Notes: generated by a model from the sequence alone, not told the origin. Counted from the first letter of the stretch, positions 44,293 to 56,550 are shown. The stretch is DNA of 64,000 nucleotides from Rhizophagus sp. LPA8_4_AMF (GCA_021464525.1 JADRCO010000034.1:1-64000); one strand, 5' to 3'. Translations and numbers: made by a program.

Positions 44293-47200
44293 ATTATTAA
44301 AAAAGTGATAAAAAGTAAAGATAAAAATTATAAATTATTAAAAAGCGAGAAGGAAATTCGAAAATTGAAAAGAAAAAGAAGAAAATTAAACAATTATATC
44401 AAGTAATGGTATGAATGATAAAATATTTGAACGATACGAATGCATATTTATATAAAAATTTATCGAGTCAAATCGTAAATTATAAAATTTTATTTTGATT
44501 AATCATACTATTTACTATTATATTACTATATATGTCTGGTGAATAGGGGCTTATATGCTGTATGATCAAAATTCTTGAAAAAGAAAAATAAAGATTTGTT
44601 CGATTGTTCGAATCAATAAAATAATCACCAAATTTTCAAAAATATAGGAAATAAAACTTTATTAGATCATTATGACCGATATTTAAATGGCCGACAATTG
44701 TACTTGGGTTTCAAATTAGGGAATTTTGCTGTAGCTCAACGACGACATTTGTTTTTTCTTTCATTTAGGATAATTATTGAAAATACCTAATACGGCATTT
44801 TTTTTGTATAATATTTATATCGTTAAAATAACCAAAATTTTGATTGCCCTAATTAGATATAATTAAGTGCCTCTATTGAAAATCAATGAATTTTAATTTG
44901 GAAATAAAATAAACAAGTGTTTCAAAATTCAAAAATTAAAAATCAATATTTGTTCAGTTAACTAAGCTTGGCTGACCGGCTAAAATTTTGATTGATAGTT
45001 TAATTTTCCGCATTAAGGAATTTTGTTACTTCACTTTCTCGTGTAACATTTGCGTCAAATAATCTTATGAAATTTGATACACAAGAACGCCCCTTATTAT
45101 CATTTAGTGAGAGATTTCCAAATGTGGTTTAATTTGTAATTAATAAGATAATTGGGCTTTTGCTTATCCGTTTTATTTGTTCAAATAAGTGAGAACAATT
45201 AGCAGAATTTTCATGTTGAAAATTTATAATAAAAAAATACCAAATATTCTTCACATATATTATATGATTTTCTTAATTTTCACATTGTTATTATTTGACA
45301 ACGGTTTTCTTTCCTATCAATTAGCGTAGCGTTAATACCGTAATAATAAATCATTTTTCGTTTAATAAATTAGTGTTCGCTCAATTAAAATAATTCATGT
45401 TTAAAATATTTTATGTTGTGAAACGCCATGCATCGAATTATTCATTGATATACGTATTTACCCGGATACGAAAAAATTAATATAGTAATATCCCGCCCCC
45501 AGTGTATTAGAGTAACAAAATAAGTAATTTCATTGAATTTCATTGTTTCCAAATTTAGAATTATATATAAAGTTTCTTGAATGACGAAACATAAATAATA
45601 AAATGTGTTTCATACATATTAAATAAAATAATTATAGACCTGCTCTGCAGCTGGCTTATTATATGTTCGATTACGAAATGACCAATAATATATAGTAATA
45701 TGCTACTTTTTGTAGAAATTTATAGATGTATTTTGTTTATTCAAAAAAATATTTTCTTGTATAACCTTTCTTTTATTTTGTGTTATTTAACTAAACATGA
45801 TACTTCTTTAACGCTTCATTTTCTAGACAGCGCAAATAATTCTTTAGAAATTGATTTGTGATACAATGACTAAAAGAATAAAACAAATAAAATATAATAA
45901 AATAATACGAAAAAAAATTATCATTATGTTTGAAAAATTAAAAATTATTTGATTTTAAAAATCACAAATTGAAAAATGCATACATTGTTTATTTTCTAAA
46001 TTTCACGCAGCCTTATTGTTTCATCTCATGAATTTATCAAAATTAAATGAGAATGATAAGTACATGCAGATTTATTAACCAATTTTAGATCGATGGCTAA
46101 AACCCATGAAGTCATGACTCATGGGAGACTAGATGATTGTCTCTTTGAAGTTTATTTTCGGGTTAGTGTAAATATAATTTCGTTGGTTGTGGGACCTATG
46201 CAATATGATGATCGCCCCGTTCGCAATACAACACAATTTTTTAACATCGCCGTGAAAAATATTATACTATAATTTTTAAAAGTGTCAATTTTATTTTTTG
46301 GTGATTTATATATTGATATTCATTGCTTGATTTTGTTAATTGTTATCAAGGGGCTTTGGTCTTACGACGGTTGCCGTTATCTAGAATCAGATTTGATTTA
46401 TTATTCAAATATGTTGGACCTTGCAATTTTCTTGTTTGTATGAATAATATTCTAAATTCTTCAGGTATATACGAATCAATGATATCTAATTATCACCGTC
46501 CATAGTATAACAATGTTCTCGTTCTTTATCATCCAATATTGATCTTTTTCATTGTAAAATTTCTGGCGCTGAAACTCTTAGAATATGTGATACGCATGTT
46601 ATGTGTTTCGGTGTTTCATGTTGTTTATGACTTTGAATGTTTTAGTATGCCTTATACGGTAGATAGCTTGATATTAAGATTTAACCAACAAAAGGAGAAA
46701 TTTATAAGAAAAATAAAATGAAAATAAATAGAAGTCGTGTTTATACAATTTCGAAATTTCAGGAAAAAACAATAGTCAGTTCAGTTCAAAGTACATACCT
46801 AATTAAGTCGGATGGCTTGTATATTAGTGAGTTCTGGATAAGGTTAATAGAAACACTCTTTTTAATGATTTTGTTTCACGTTATTTTGTTTTTTATAATA
46901 ATAATCTAAGTAATAATTTCTGACTCCATTTTATTAGATTGTATAATAAGGTTACTTACCAGTCCCATGATTCATATGTTCATGTTCACCATAAGTGACA
47001 TTAAGGATTACTAAGGTAGAGCTTTACATTTGTATGTCTAACTTACTAGCAAAATTACTGGCTTCCTTAATAAATGAGACATGGATGCGTCTTACGTCAC
47101 GAAAGCGTAACCCATTATCTGAGATAGAAGCTGGAGAAATTAACCCAATGGTGGAATCATTTTTAAGACATGAAGATAATAGATAACAGAAAAAATTAAT

Positions 47201-47550
47201 GCAACAGCGACGAATCAGACCATTTGCAATAATTTAGTCTATAACACAATACCGCATGAGCAAAAAGATATGAAAAGAATTTAATTGGATAATTCGATTG
47301 ACATACTTGTTTCGAAAAAATAAAATTTTCTGTAAATCAAAATTTTTGATGGTTTTTTAAAATATGAAAATATTATTTTTTGCTATTTAATACAATTATT
47401 TAGAATAAATTCATTTTTAAATAGTAAAATCATGACTTTTGTTACGAACTTACAAACTATAGATAAATATAGTCTTTAATATTTCTCATCATGAGGAAGA
47501 GAACTTCTTGTGTGTGACGCAACTAAAAAGTCACATGTGTAAGGGCGCAC
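44293..47550. other. intergenic stretch with two possible relics
   Basis: On the minus strand, 46346-46490 is open after an acceptor-like ATTAG and reads SYIPEEFRILFIQTRKLQGP and NLILDNGNRRKTKAP, then stop. On the plus strand, 47041-47280 has a piece with NPLSEIEAGEINPMVESFLR and, in another frame, KINATATNQTICNNLVYNTI. Neither joins into a gene that I recognise. A near-perfect palindrome CCATGAAGTCATGACTCATGG lies near 46108. The homology block shared with the array units starts at about 47340. Confidence 0.3.
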
Positions 47551-47640
47551 AATTTGGCTAAATGATTTTCCGTTTGCCGAATACAAATACTTACCCGGTA
47601 TAGAAAATTTTTGATATTCTCTTTTACCTTTTGGCAGCAA
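47551..47640 (+). promoter_or_regulatory. conserved upstream block of array copy A
   Basis: It contains TTGGCTAAATGATTTTCCGTTTGCCGAAT and ends TTTACCTTTTGGCAGCAACT. The same two words, with small changes, stand before copies B, C and D, about 40-130 bp from the ATG. This is consistent with a shared core promoter and 5' leader. Confidence 0.55.
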
Positions 47641-47677
47641 CTTTATATCTGCTAAATTTATTCTGATTATTCTGAGA

Positions 47678-49977
47678 ATGACTAACTATTATTGGATTAT
47701 AGCTCAGCATTCTGGGAAAGTTCTTGAAGTTAAAAATGGTTCTCTTTGTAGTGCTGTTGAGATTATCCAACATACTAAGAAATCCGAGCTTGATCCCAAC
47801 GTAAAATGTTACCATAATATTTTAATAAAATAATAGCGTGTGATTATAGTGTGGTTATTATCTATTAATTGATTGATTTTATTTTCTCCATGTTTAGGTT
47901 GATATGCAACTCTGGTATTTTAATGGTGGATTTATTGTAAACAAAAGATCTGGCTTCGTACTTGATGTATATGGATGTAAGTAATAATATAATTTAATTA
48001 TTAAAGTCAAATCGTCAAATCTTCTAATTTCTAAATCAAAATAATTTTTCTCTAATAATCAAGGGAAATTCGAAAATGGTGAGTAATTTAGTAAAGTATC
48101 ATTTTTATTGTCCCCAATTCCACAAATTAAAGTATTTTAATTTTCAAAGGTACGAAAATTGTTCAATACCAAAAGCATGCTGAACCTTCTCGCGGTCAAG
48201 AATGGGAATATAACAATGAGGACAATTCTATCTATTTGAAATTTAATCGAAATTTTGTCCTTGATGTCTCGGTATGCTATTTAAATTGCTTTCTTGATAA
48301 TATTAGAAATCGTAATAATTTTTTTTTAAACTTGTGTTTTTATAGGCGGCAAAAACTGATAATGATACTAACATCATCTTGTGGGAAAAACGTGGTACTA
48401 AGCATCAACAATTCATTTTGCAAAAGTGGGATGATGGTTCGGCAGTTATTGAAAATGCAGAAACGGGCATTATTGATAATTTTAAATTTTTACCAAAATT
48501 ATCACAAAATTTCCTTGAAATTTTGGATGATGACGAATACTATGATATAAATATTGAAGTTGGTGATAACCCTCATGTAAAAACATTTCACGCTCATATG
48601 ATTATTTTAAGTTACCGTTCTCCTTACCTGAGAAGAGAGTTATCGACTATTAAAAAAAATAATGATGGGACTATAGCACGTATTGAATTACCTAATATTT
48701 TACCAGAAATTTTCGAAATAATTTTAAGGTAATAATTAATTGAATCAATTTATTATTAATTTCTTTTTATCATTATATTTTTAATCTCAAAATATTGTAT
48801 TAGATACATTTATGGCGGAAAACTTTCTTTAAAAGAAATTGATCCATCAAATATAATTAAATTACTAGTTGCCGTTAATGAACTAAGTCTTCAGGAGTTA
48901 GTTACCTATATTCAATCCTTTTTAATTGAAAACAAAGCAAACTGGATGGAACAAAATTTTGATTTAATATATCAAACAAGCTATGAAAATGATTCTTTCC
49001 TGGATCTTCAAAATTATTGTAATGATTTAATATCTAATGAACCAGATAAAATATTCAAATCACAAGATTTCACTTCAATTCCAGAAAAACCTTTAATTTC
49101 GGTTATTCAAAATGATAATCTTCAAATGAGCGAAATTGAAGTTTGGGAAAATGTACTTAAATGGGGTGTTGCTCAAAATTCAACAAAATTTCCCTCTAAC
49201 CTTGAAGACTATTTACAAGAAGATTTTAATACTTTGAAGAATACCTTACGACAATACATCCCGTTTATTAGATTCTATAATTTAACTTCCAAAGAATTTG
49301 CATATAAAGTACATCCTTATAAAGAAGTTTTACCAAAAGAATTATATGAAGATTTATTACTGAGTTTTTTAGATTCTGATAACAAGAAAGGTGAATCAAA
49401 ACCTCGTATATCTAGAAATATCGATTCGAGAGATATTGATTCTAATATTATTACATCTCAACACGCTGAAACAATCTCAAAATGGGTCAGTAAATTAGAA
49501 ATTACTGATAAATTAAATTCACCATATGAATTCAAATTAATATTTCGCGGATCCCGTGATGGATTTTATCCTGATAAGTTTCATGAAATTTGTGGGTTTC
49601 AATCTCGCACTGTAGCAATTGCTAAAGTGAAAAACAGTAACGAAATTCTTGGAGGATATAATCCGATTGCATGGGAATCTATTGATAGATATAGTAATAC
49701 TAAAGATAGTTTTATATTTTCTTTTAATAATAACAGAAGTGAAAATTATATTTTAAGTCGTATAGTTGATAATCGCCATGCCGTAGATACTAGATCTTAC
49801 TATGGTCCATCATTCGGTAATGGAGACCTCATTATATGGGGATTAGATATTAACACACTCAGTACTAATTATTGTTATGCATGTAAAAATTCTTATGAAA
49901 AATCGATTAGAGAAACTGAGGATAGATTTTACGTTGAAGAATATGAAGTATTTCGACTGATGAATATTTATTCATGA
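47678..49977 (+). CDS. array copy A: beta-trefoil (ricin-B-like) - BTB - BACK - TLDc protein, 631 aa
   Basis: Six exons: 47678-47800, 47898-47976, 48064-48078 (15 nt), 48150-48271, 48346-48728 and 48804-49977. Residues 1-158 form three beta-trefoil repeats with ricin-B-like Q-x-W/F motifs: YYWIIAQHSGKVLEV to MQLWYFNGGF; NKRSGFVLDV to GQEWEYNNEDNS; FNRNFVLDVS to QQFILQKWDDGS. This fold usually binds carbohydrates; binding here is inference. Residues about 160-275 are BTB (LPKLSQNFLEIL, FHAHMIILSYRSPYLRRELS), about 285-410 BACK (IEVWENVLKWGVAQ, IPFIRFYNLTSKEFAYKVHP) and about 460-628 TLDc (FKLIFRGSRDGF, ILGGYNPIAW, SYYGPSFGNGDLIIWGLD). No signal peptide is present, so it is cytosolic. It is likely a Cullin-3 adaptor whose trefoil may recognise a glycan or protein ligand. 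Confidence 0.88.
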
Positions 49978-50778
49978 ATTTTTTAATAATAAATTGACTT
50001 TTATTCATTTATTTATTTAATTCTTTATCAAAAATTACTTTTAAATGTATGTCATTTTTTAGCAATAAATAATAATCTTTATTAATAACAAATTATTATA
50101 TACGAGAAATATAAATTAATAATTTGTATTATGATCAGATTTTAATTATTCGGCCAAATAAGAAAACTACCAATATTTACACAGATTATTTACTGTTGTA
50201 ACATTAAGAATTATAAATAACGCTAGTATCAAAAGATTCCTTATGAGATAATAATAGTATAATAAAAATAATGAATTGTAATTAATCGAAATTATAAAAA
50301 TTTAGGTATTATTAATACGTTAAGGCTAATGATATTGAAATTGCGGATTATTTTGAATTATAATTCAGTTCGTTAATGTGTCGCAATAGTCTGACCAAAA
50401 AATTTTCATTTATTATCTTTTTGCTTTTGATAATTTGATATTTGGTTAATTGTAAATCGTAATCAAAAAAAGATGAGATTCTACGATGAAATGCCAGCAT
50501 CTGGAAATAAATCTGTAGTAATTAAATGATGGATACGTTGCTTGTTTATTATTCTTTCTAACAACTATTCACATAATGTTTAAAAAGTATTTACATGAGT
50601 ATCTTTTGGGTATGATTTTTTATCTTTAAAATTAAATCACCAAAGATGCGATGATTTTCAATAAAGTGTCTTAATTAGGCCAGACCAATTAAAAAATTTG
50701 ATTAACATAACATGTGAAGTTAAAAGGATGACTTGAACAAAGATTTTTGATTGGCTGAAATATAAATAACATAATAGC
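49978..50778. other. AT-rich spacer after copy A
   Basis: No gene was seen. This begins a spacer of about 6.7 kb, filled with transposon debris, that separates copies A and B. Confidence 0.35.
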
Positions 50779-51311
50779 CCTGTTCATTTTCCGATCGTAT
50801 TTTTCGGTCAGATTTTGTTGTACAAAAATTATCCAATAATATTTTTTTATTTTCGATCGCAAATTTGAACTGCTTTAGATTGAAATTTAATTCGAACTTC
50901 TTATATTGATATATATTTTTTCTTAAATGTCACGTAAACGTAAAGAATTACACAAGTAATAGAAGAAAAACTTATTGAAACCATATTATTAGAATTAGAC
51001 GAAGATAATACAGATTCAGACGATGAACAGGAAGATATGTCTGAAATTTTTACTTTAGAGCTTCGGACTTTTTGAATTTGTTGAGAAGACGTAATTGAAA
51101 AAAATGCGTAAAAAAGGTTTAACACGTGAAGAGATGACGACTCAGGAAATTATCTAATTTTGGTTGGTTATTTTTTGGCGTTCGACCAAAAAAAAACCCC
51201 CAAAAAATTGGGCTAAAAGTTCAGAAAATGGTTGTGTTGTACAGACTGATCAGCCCAATCAAAATAAACTTAAATTCGACCGAAAAATGCGACCGACCGG
51301 AAATGAACAGG
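50779..51311 (+). mobile_element. internally deleted TIR DNA transposon, about 533 bp
   Basis: The ends CCTGTTCATTTTCCGATCGT and, read inward, CCTGTTCATTTCCGGTCGGT are followed on both sides by ATTTTTCGGTC. Inside, on the plus strand, are pieces of a protein start: MSRKRKELHK, then in another frame EEKLIETILLELDEDNTDSD and SEIFTLELRTF, and KKMRKKGLTREEMTTQEII. This is most likely the N-terminus of a transposase. The superfamily is uncertain (PIF/Harbinger-like?), and no clear target duplication was found. Confidence 0.55.
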
Positions 51312-51472
51312 ACTAATAACTCTTGAACAGTCATAATTTTTTACAATTTTATCCAATCAAATTCATCAATAGGTGTTGTCAAAAAATTATTTAAAGACAA
51401 AAAGGAGAGGGGGAGATATGTTATACAAACTATTTGCTTGGTCCGGCCTTAATTCTGGGAGTAACAAAACTA

Positions 51473-51540
51473 CAGTCAAACCTCTATATACCGATATAGT
51501 TTTTTTGGAAAAAAATATCTGTATATCGGTATATGTAATT
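51473..51540. mobile_element. pogo/Tigger-like terminal repeat with hairpin
   Basis: TA-CAGTCAAACCTCTATATACC begins at 51471. It is followed by a hairpin of TATACCGATATA against TATATCGGTATA. An opposed sequence at 55043-55055 reads, inward, CAGTCTAACCTCTGTTAACG and is also followed by TA. The two may be the ends of one 3.6-kb decayed element, or of two separate ones. Confidence 0.4.
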
Positions 51541-51920
51541 CGTTGGCAAATTATTAACGCGGGCCAAAATCTAGTAGTATAATAAATTCTTTATATTTTA
51601 TTTAATTTATAAAATTTTAATTAATAAAAAATTACAGGTTTATAATAATCAAATATATAAAGTCCTATTAATTTAATATAACTTTTTTAAGTAAACATTG
51701 TAATAAAAGGTTATATTTTATTTTTATTCCACCTTGTCAAGACGTCAGATTGTAATAATATAATTAATATAATGAAACTGTTCAAACATTCTTAACAAGA
51801 GAGTTTCAGTTGACAATATTTAACAAAGTCATATTCCAAATGATGTTATTATATCACATAGTCCCGATCATTAATAAAATAATTTTGGAAATTCCGCCCC
51901 AGTATTAACCTTTTAGAAAA

Positions 51921-51972
51921 TATAGAATTTACTACTTGAAATATGAAGCATTTCGACTGGTTAATGTTTAAT
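51921..51972 (+). pseudogene. fossil 3' end of another TLDc array copy
   Basis: TATGAAGCATTTCGACTGGT followed by TAATGTTTAAT matches the last codons of copies A-C (TATGAAGTATTTCGACTGAT in copy A), with similar bases upstream. Only about 50 bp remain. It suggests that a further array copy once stood between A and B. Confidence 0.5.
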
Positions 51973-51979
51973 GCATATA

Positions 51980-53292
51980 TAATTATATAAAAAGCAGTCA
52001 AAATTATATAGAAACATTCATAAAATTGAAATTTAACAAATATTTCAAATGATAATTGTTGGAATGAACAGAATAATAAGGATTAGATGGTATACAATTT
52101 TAGTTATAGTTTTTGTCTTTTATAGATTAGGCGATTTCACGTCAATGAGATTTATTATGTTACGGCTTACGTTATACTATGTAATATGTATAATTCTAAT
52201 TTGTTTAGTAACAAATCTTGATATTTATCCTTTACGTAAAATGGATTAAATATAATTCATATTTTGGAAAAATTATCTCAATGAATGAAAAACGCAGGCG
52301 ACAACACGTATAAATCGAAAGATCAGTAGGGTTTTGGGATAATTCACCATACATTTCTATATACGGTATCATATCGATTATTTTTCATGTGAAACTCAAT
52401 AGAAGTAAAAAGTAAAAATACAGTTCATATTACTTCCCATAAATAGTTTATTCTTTGATGAGTATATATTCATAAACTAATGTAGATAAAAATTCAGTTT
52501 AAGTAATTATGAAGATATTTCAATTTATATTTTAATGACTTCTTCATGAGATTCTTTTAAAAAAAATTCTTTTAAAAATAAAGTGTTTATGATTTTTGAT
52601 GACCGGGTGATCAAAAAAATAACCAATCAAACTCATTTTCGTGTCCAATATCTAAATGATTGATTTTTGAGTCTCATTTTTGTATTTATATGATAATATT
52701 ATCTTTTTTTTTATTTTTTTTCTTATAATATTTCTTTGAACTCTTTAACTTTTTTCAAACGAAATATTTTTAATTTTATTTTGTATTTATACTTAAAGAG
52801 TTTTATTAATAAACTACAAGTTATCATTCGTTGTTTATTGATAAAATATATTTTTTCATTTATTAATCTTTGCCAGAGATAGTCTTACAAAAAGTTTGAC
52901 ATGCAATATATTGGAAAAACCCATATACGCAATGGTAGCAGAGCTTTTATGTTGCATATTAGGTTGCGAAATTTTTAGAGTAGATTGTGAAATTCTTTAC
53001 CTACATATAATTCTGTAATAATTTGAAATATTTCTTTGAAAATTTAAATTGTATATTGAATTTGCACAATTTAGTCCCCTTTTCAATAATTTCTATAATG
53101 AGAATGTCAATTTTAAAAATGAGCATTGGGACAGTTTTATATTGAACAATATATCGATAAATTGGATGTATTGGTTAATAATTTAGAATCTGAGATGAAG
53201 AAGGGAAGAAAGTGTCAATATTAAAGTGTCAATTAAAAGTTAGTATTTTTACACATTCTTAAAATGGAGAAAATGCAAATCTAATGCGGCAC
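51980..53292. other. AT-rich spacer
   Basis: No supported gene. An open frame at 52049-52249 is hydrophobic and lacks family features. Confidence 0.3.
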
Positions 53293-53490
53293 AAGAGAGA
53301 TTTGTTCAAGAAAATGGCGTGAGGTGGTCTGAATTACTGAGACTACTGTATTTTGATTTGTTATAGTCGATCCGATGCATTGCCTTTTTCAAGGAATTGC
53401 TAAATGGATAACAAAATGAATATGGATCGATGAAGGGATAATAACAGAAAATGCGCTTCAGTTGAGGGATGTGAAAATAGTGTAGTGAGT
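53293..53490 (+). mobile_element. relic of a Tnp2-like (CACTA/Plavaka-type) DNA transposase
   Basis: In two frames the plus strand reads ENGVRWSELLRLLYFDLL and then VDPMHCLFQGIAKWI, followed by IWIDEGIITENALQLRDVK. The order W-S-x-L ... DPMHxLFxGIAK is typical of the Tnp2-type transposase region in fungal elements. The reading frame is broken and only about 200 bp survive. Confidence 0.5.
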
Positions 53491-53771
53491 GTGCTACGCT
53501 CTGTGTTCTCTCACACAAGGCAAAAGGGCATCCAGACATAGATCCTCTGTACATACTCGTCTTACTATGTGATTCTGAAAGAGATCTGCTACTATCCACT
53601 CACACATCTTACTTTTTGCATTACTAGAAATCTAGAAAAAATGAAAAAGTAAATTTGCCAATTACTTCTGTTGAATAGAGTGAAGATTTTACAAAAGAAA
53701 GAGGAAGGCTTTGGAAGAACATAAGAAATTGTAACAAAAATAGACTTAACCAAAAAGATATGGATAGTTAG

Positions 53772-53957
53772 TGGAAAGATCAAGTACCTTCTGTTTACTT
53801 CGTGGATCTGGCAAAAACCAAAGATCACAGGAAATTTCATTTTGATATTAAGGCTGGCGAATTTCTGTTGCTTATGGGTCCACGAGCATCTGGGAAGGCA
53901 ACACGAGCATTTTGTTTTATGCAACAGTTATTTGATAAAAATTATCTTAAGTTTCTA
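53772..53957 (+). pseudogene. orphan P-loop exon (possibly from a Crinkler-like NTPase)
   Basis: After an acceptor-like AGTTAG and up to a donor-like CTA|GTAAGT, the frame reads WKDQVPSVYFVDLAKTKDHR and KFHFDIKAGEFLLLMGPRAS, then GKATRAFCFMQQL. MGPRASGKA fits a Walker A motif (GxxxxGK[ST]) except that the last position is Ala. No other exon of the gene was found nearby, and the downstream open frame (to 54155) is Lys-rich and unlike a family continuation. It is probably a fragment carried with transposon sequence. Confidence 0.45.
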
Positions 53958-55610
53958 GTAAGTTTCACTTGTTTCTTTAACGTATGTATGGCTTTCTTGC
54001 TGATTACATACTTATTGTTGATTAACATAACTTTGGAGAATATGAAGGTCAATGAAAGTAAAGCCACTTTCTGGAATAGAAAAAGCAATGAACAATCGAC
54101 TAAACAAGGATATCAAAAAGCTCAAAATAAATTAAAAGAACTTAAGAAAAATTAAAATTAAAAACAAATTGCTATGTAATTTAACCATTTATTTGTAAAC
54201 TTTATCATTACATATGAATTTAAACACTGGAACTTATTAAAATTATTTATGTAATATTTATAATAATAAATTGAGTACAATTATTGAGTATTCTTGTTAA
54301 ACGTTTAAACTATGACTCCTTTTAAAAAAGAATATATGATATAGAAAAACCCCTGACACCTTTCTTTATAAAGTACCTTCATTACTTTTTAACTAAATAG
54401 CTGACTAACTAACCTTTATTACTAGTTTTTTTTAATACAAATATTTATATCACAATAAATCACATTATCTGAAAATATAAAGTTAAACCACCAATGATAC
54501 ATCCCAAAATCAAACCTTTTTATACTTTGACTATTTTATTAATGACTGATTATTTCAATAAGTAGGGTTTGATAGATTTTTGAGTCAGAAGCAGTTGTCT
54601 AAGAATATGTGAAAAAAAATCCATTTAACGAAAGTGACATATTTTAATAATTATTTTTATTTTACTTCAATATTTATCGATAAAAACCATTTTAAAAATG
54701 AAAACAATACTAGGAAAAATGAGAAGTTCTATGATTGATAATGATACTATAGCGATAAAGCATTTGATATTTAACACTTACAAACTTTATACGCTGAATG
54801 TTCGCGCTCATTAAATCGCTTAACAGTACTTTTAAATTTAGTAAGAGAATTCTAGAACAAAAATTAGATATATATTTATATATTACAGGAGATTTCGCCA
54901 AATAAAAATTCTAATTTCACATATAAAGCCCAGGAGCTTTATTTAACATGTGACGAGACTAACAATATGAGATATCATACCAGCATTATGATTAACTTTT
55001 TGGCCAACCAATAATAATTTTAAAACTCATATGATCGTTAACAGAGGTTAGACTGTACTATTTTTAAATGTAAAATCTGTATGAGATTAATTATTCAGCA
55101 TGATAGAAATACCAATTATGTATTTGTTTGCTTTATTTTACATTTTTACTTTATATTATATGTTAATCCATTTCATAAAATCTCCTCAGTACATTTAAGA
55201 CATAATTTTGATGTATACTATGATCGCTGATACACTAATTTCTTTTAAAAATTCTAACGAGATATCTTCCAATCTATGTAACTGTCATGAATACTAAACC
55301 TATCCATTCTGCATTATGTCTTTGATAATGATTTTAAAAAAAGATCATTTTTAAGTGATTATAAAAAAATTCATAGCCAACGTTAAAAATACAATTCAGC
55401 ATCTAAGTCATGTCTTTAGAGATAAAAATTTATTCTCACTATGAGAAAAAAAAATACAAAGTCTTATCTTCAGAAAATCTTAGTGGCATATCTAATAATT
55501 TCCATAAAAACAGTAAGGGGGCTAAATGGCTAAGCTGTTATATTTATTGAATCAGCCCTTTCAGTGAAATTGGGAAAACAGCTCTAAAAGGAAAATTTTA
55601 AAATGAGAAT
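53958..55610. other. AT-rich spacer
   Basis: No gene was seen. A pogo-like terminal sequence lies at 55043-55055 (see the entry at 51473). Confidence 0.3.
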
Positions 55611-55742
55611 GGGTGTCTTCACAAAAAACGTGATTGAGATTGAGATTGAAATTTCATATAGAATTTCAATCTTACTAACATATCAAGATTGAAAATTCTA
55701 TATGAAATTTCAATCTCAATCACGTTTTTTGTGAAGACACCC
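55611..55742. mobile_element. young MITE with near-perfect arms, 132 bp
   Basis: The ends GGGTGTCTTCACAAAAAACG are identical on both sides (read inward). The arms run about 60 bp and differ mainly by one extra GAGATT unit on the left. The flanking AAT (55608-55610 and 55743-55745) is a possible 3-bp target duplication, as in PIF/Harbinger MITEs. High arm identity suggests recent insertion. Confidence 0.75.
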
Positions 55743-56550
55743 AATGTTATGAAGCCGCAGCTGTATAAAGTGACAGTAATCTACAAAATTAACCCAAACC
55801 GCCAAAACTAAAATCGAATATCGTTACCGACAGTATAATAATTTTAATTTTAACATTACTTACACACTGAGGCGCAATCACGCTTTAAATTCTACGTTAT
55901 TTGTCATCAATAAAATTTTGATAATAAAGATGCGATAAAATTTTCTGAATCCAATAGATCATAAGAACTCTATATTCTTAAAATTAAAAATAAATAAGCG
56001 ATAATTTTCTGATAAAACAAATTGTTCTATCTAAAAAATGAGTGGGTAATTTTTGTTAAATATAAAATACAAACACTTCACAGTTTTAAATTTGTGAGTT
56101 ATAAAAAGTAGTGAGATCATATAAAAGGTGATGACCAGACTTTATAATAAAATTATCTAATTTGTCTTTTAAATTCGAAAAGTTAGCTTTTTTTGTTATT
56201 TAATACGATATTTAGAATGAATTCAAATTTTTAAATATTGCCGTCGGAAATTTGTAATTTCGGATCTGAAATTTCTTTTTTATTAGTTCATCATCATAAT
56301 TCTATCGTGGATACAATAACCTTGTGAAGAATAGCTTAAATCAGGCGTGACTTTTGTTACGAACTTACAAACTATGGATGGTGCTACGAATAAAATATTT
56401 AATATTTCTCATTAGTAATGAGAAAATTCGAAAGAAAAAAAAAATTGTACTTAATTTTAAATAAATTAATTTCTTGTGAGCGACGCAGTTAATACGTTAA
56501 AACATCAGATCATCATATATAATTCAATAAAGCGTGACGACATGTGATTT

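Noticed and set aside
46107-46130. Palindrome CCATGAAGTCATGACTCATGG
   Set aside because: Short and single; it resembles bZIP half-sites, but no gene start lies near enough to propose a regulatory role.
52049-52249. Short hydrophobic open frame in the array spacer
   Set aside because: Ile/Leu/Tyr-rich text, as expected from AT-rich chance frames; no promoter or intron context.
53306-53924. Two minus-strand open frames over the transposase and P-loop relics
   Set aside because: The plus strand carries the recognisable DPMH and Walker A motifs; the minus frames are shadows with no family features.
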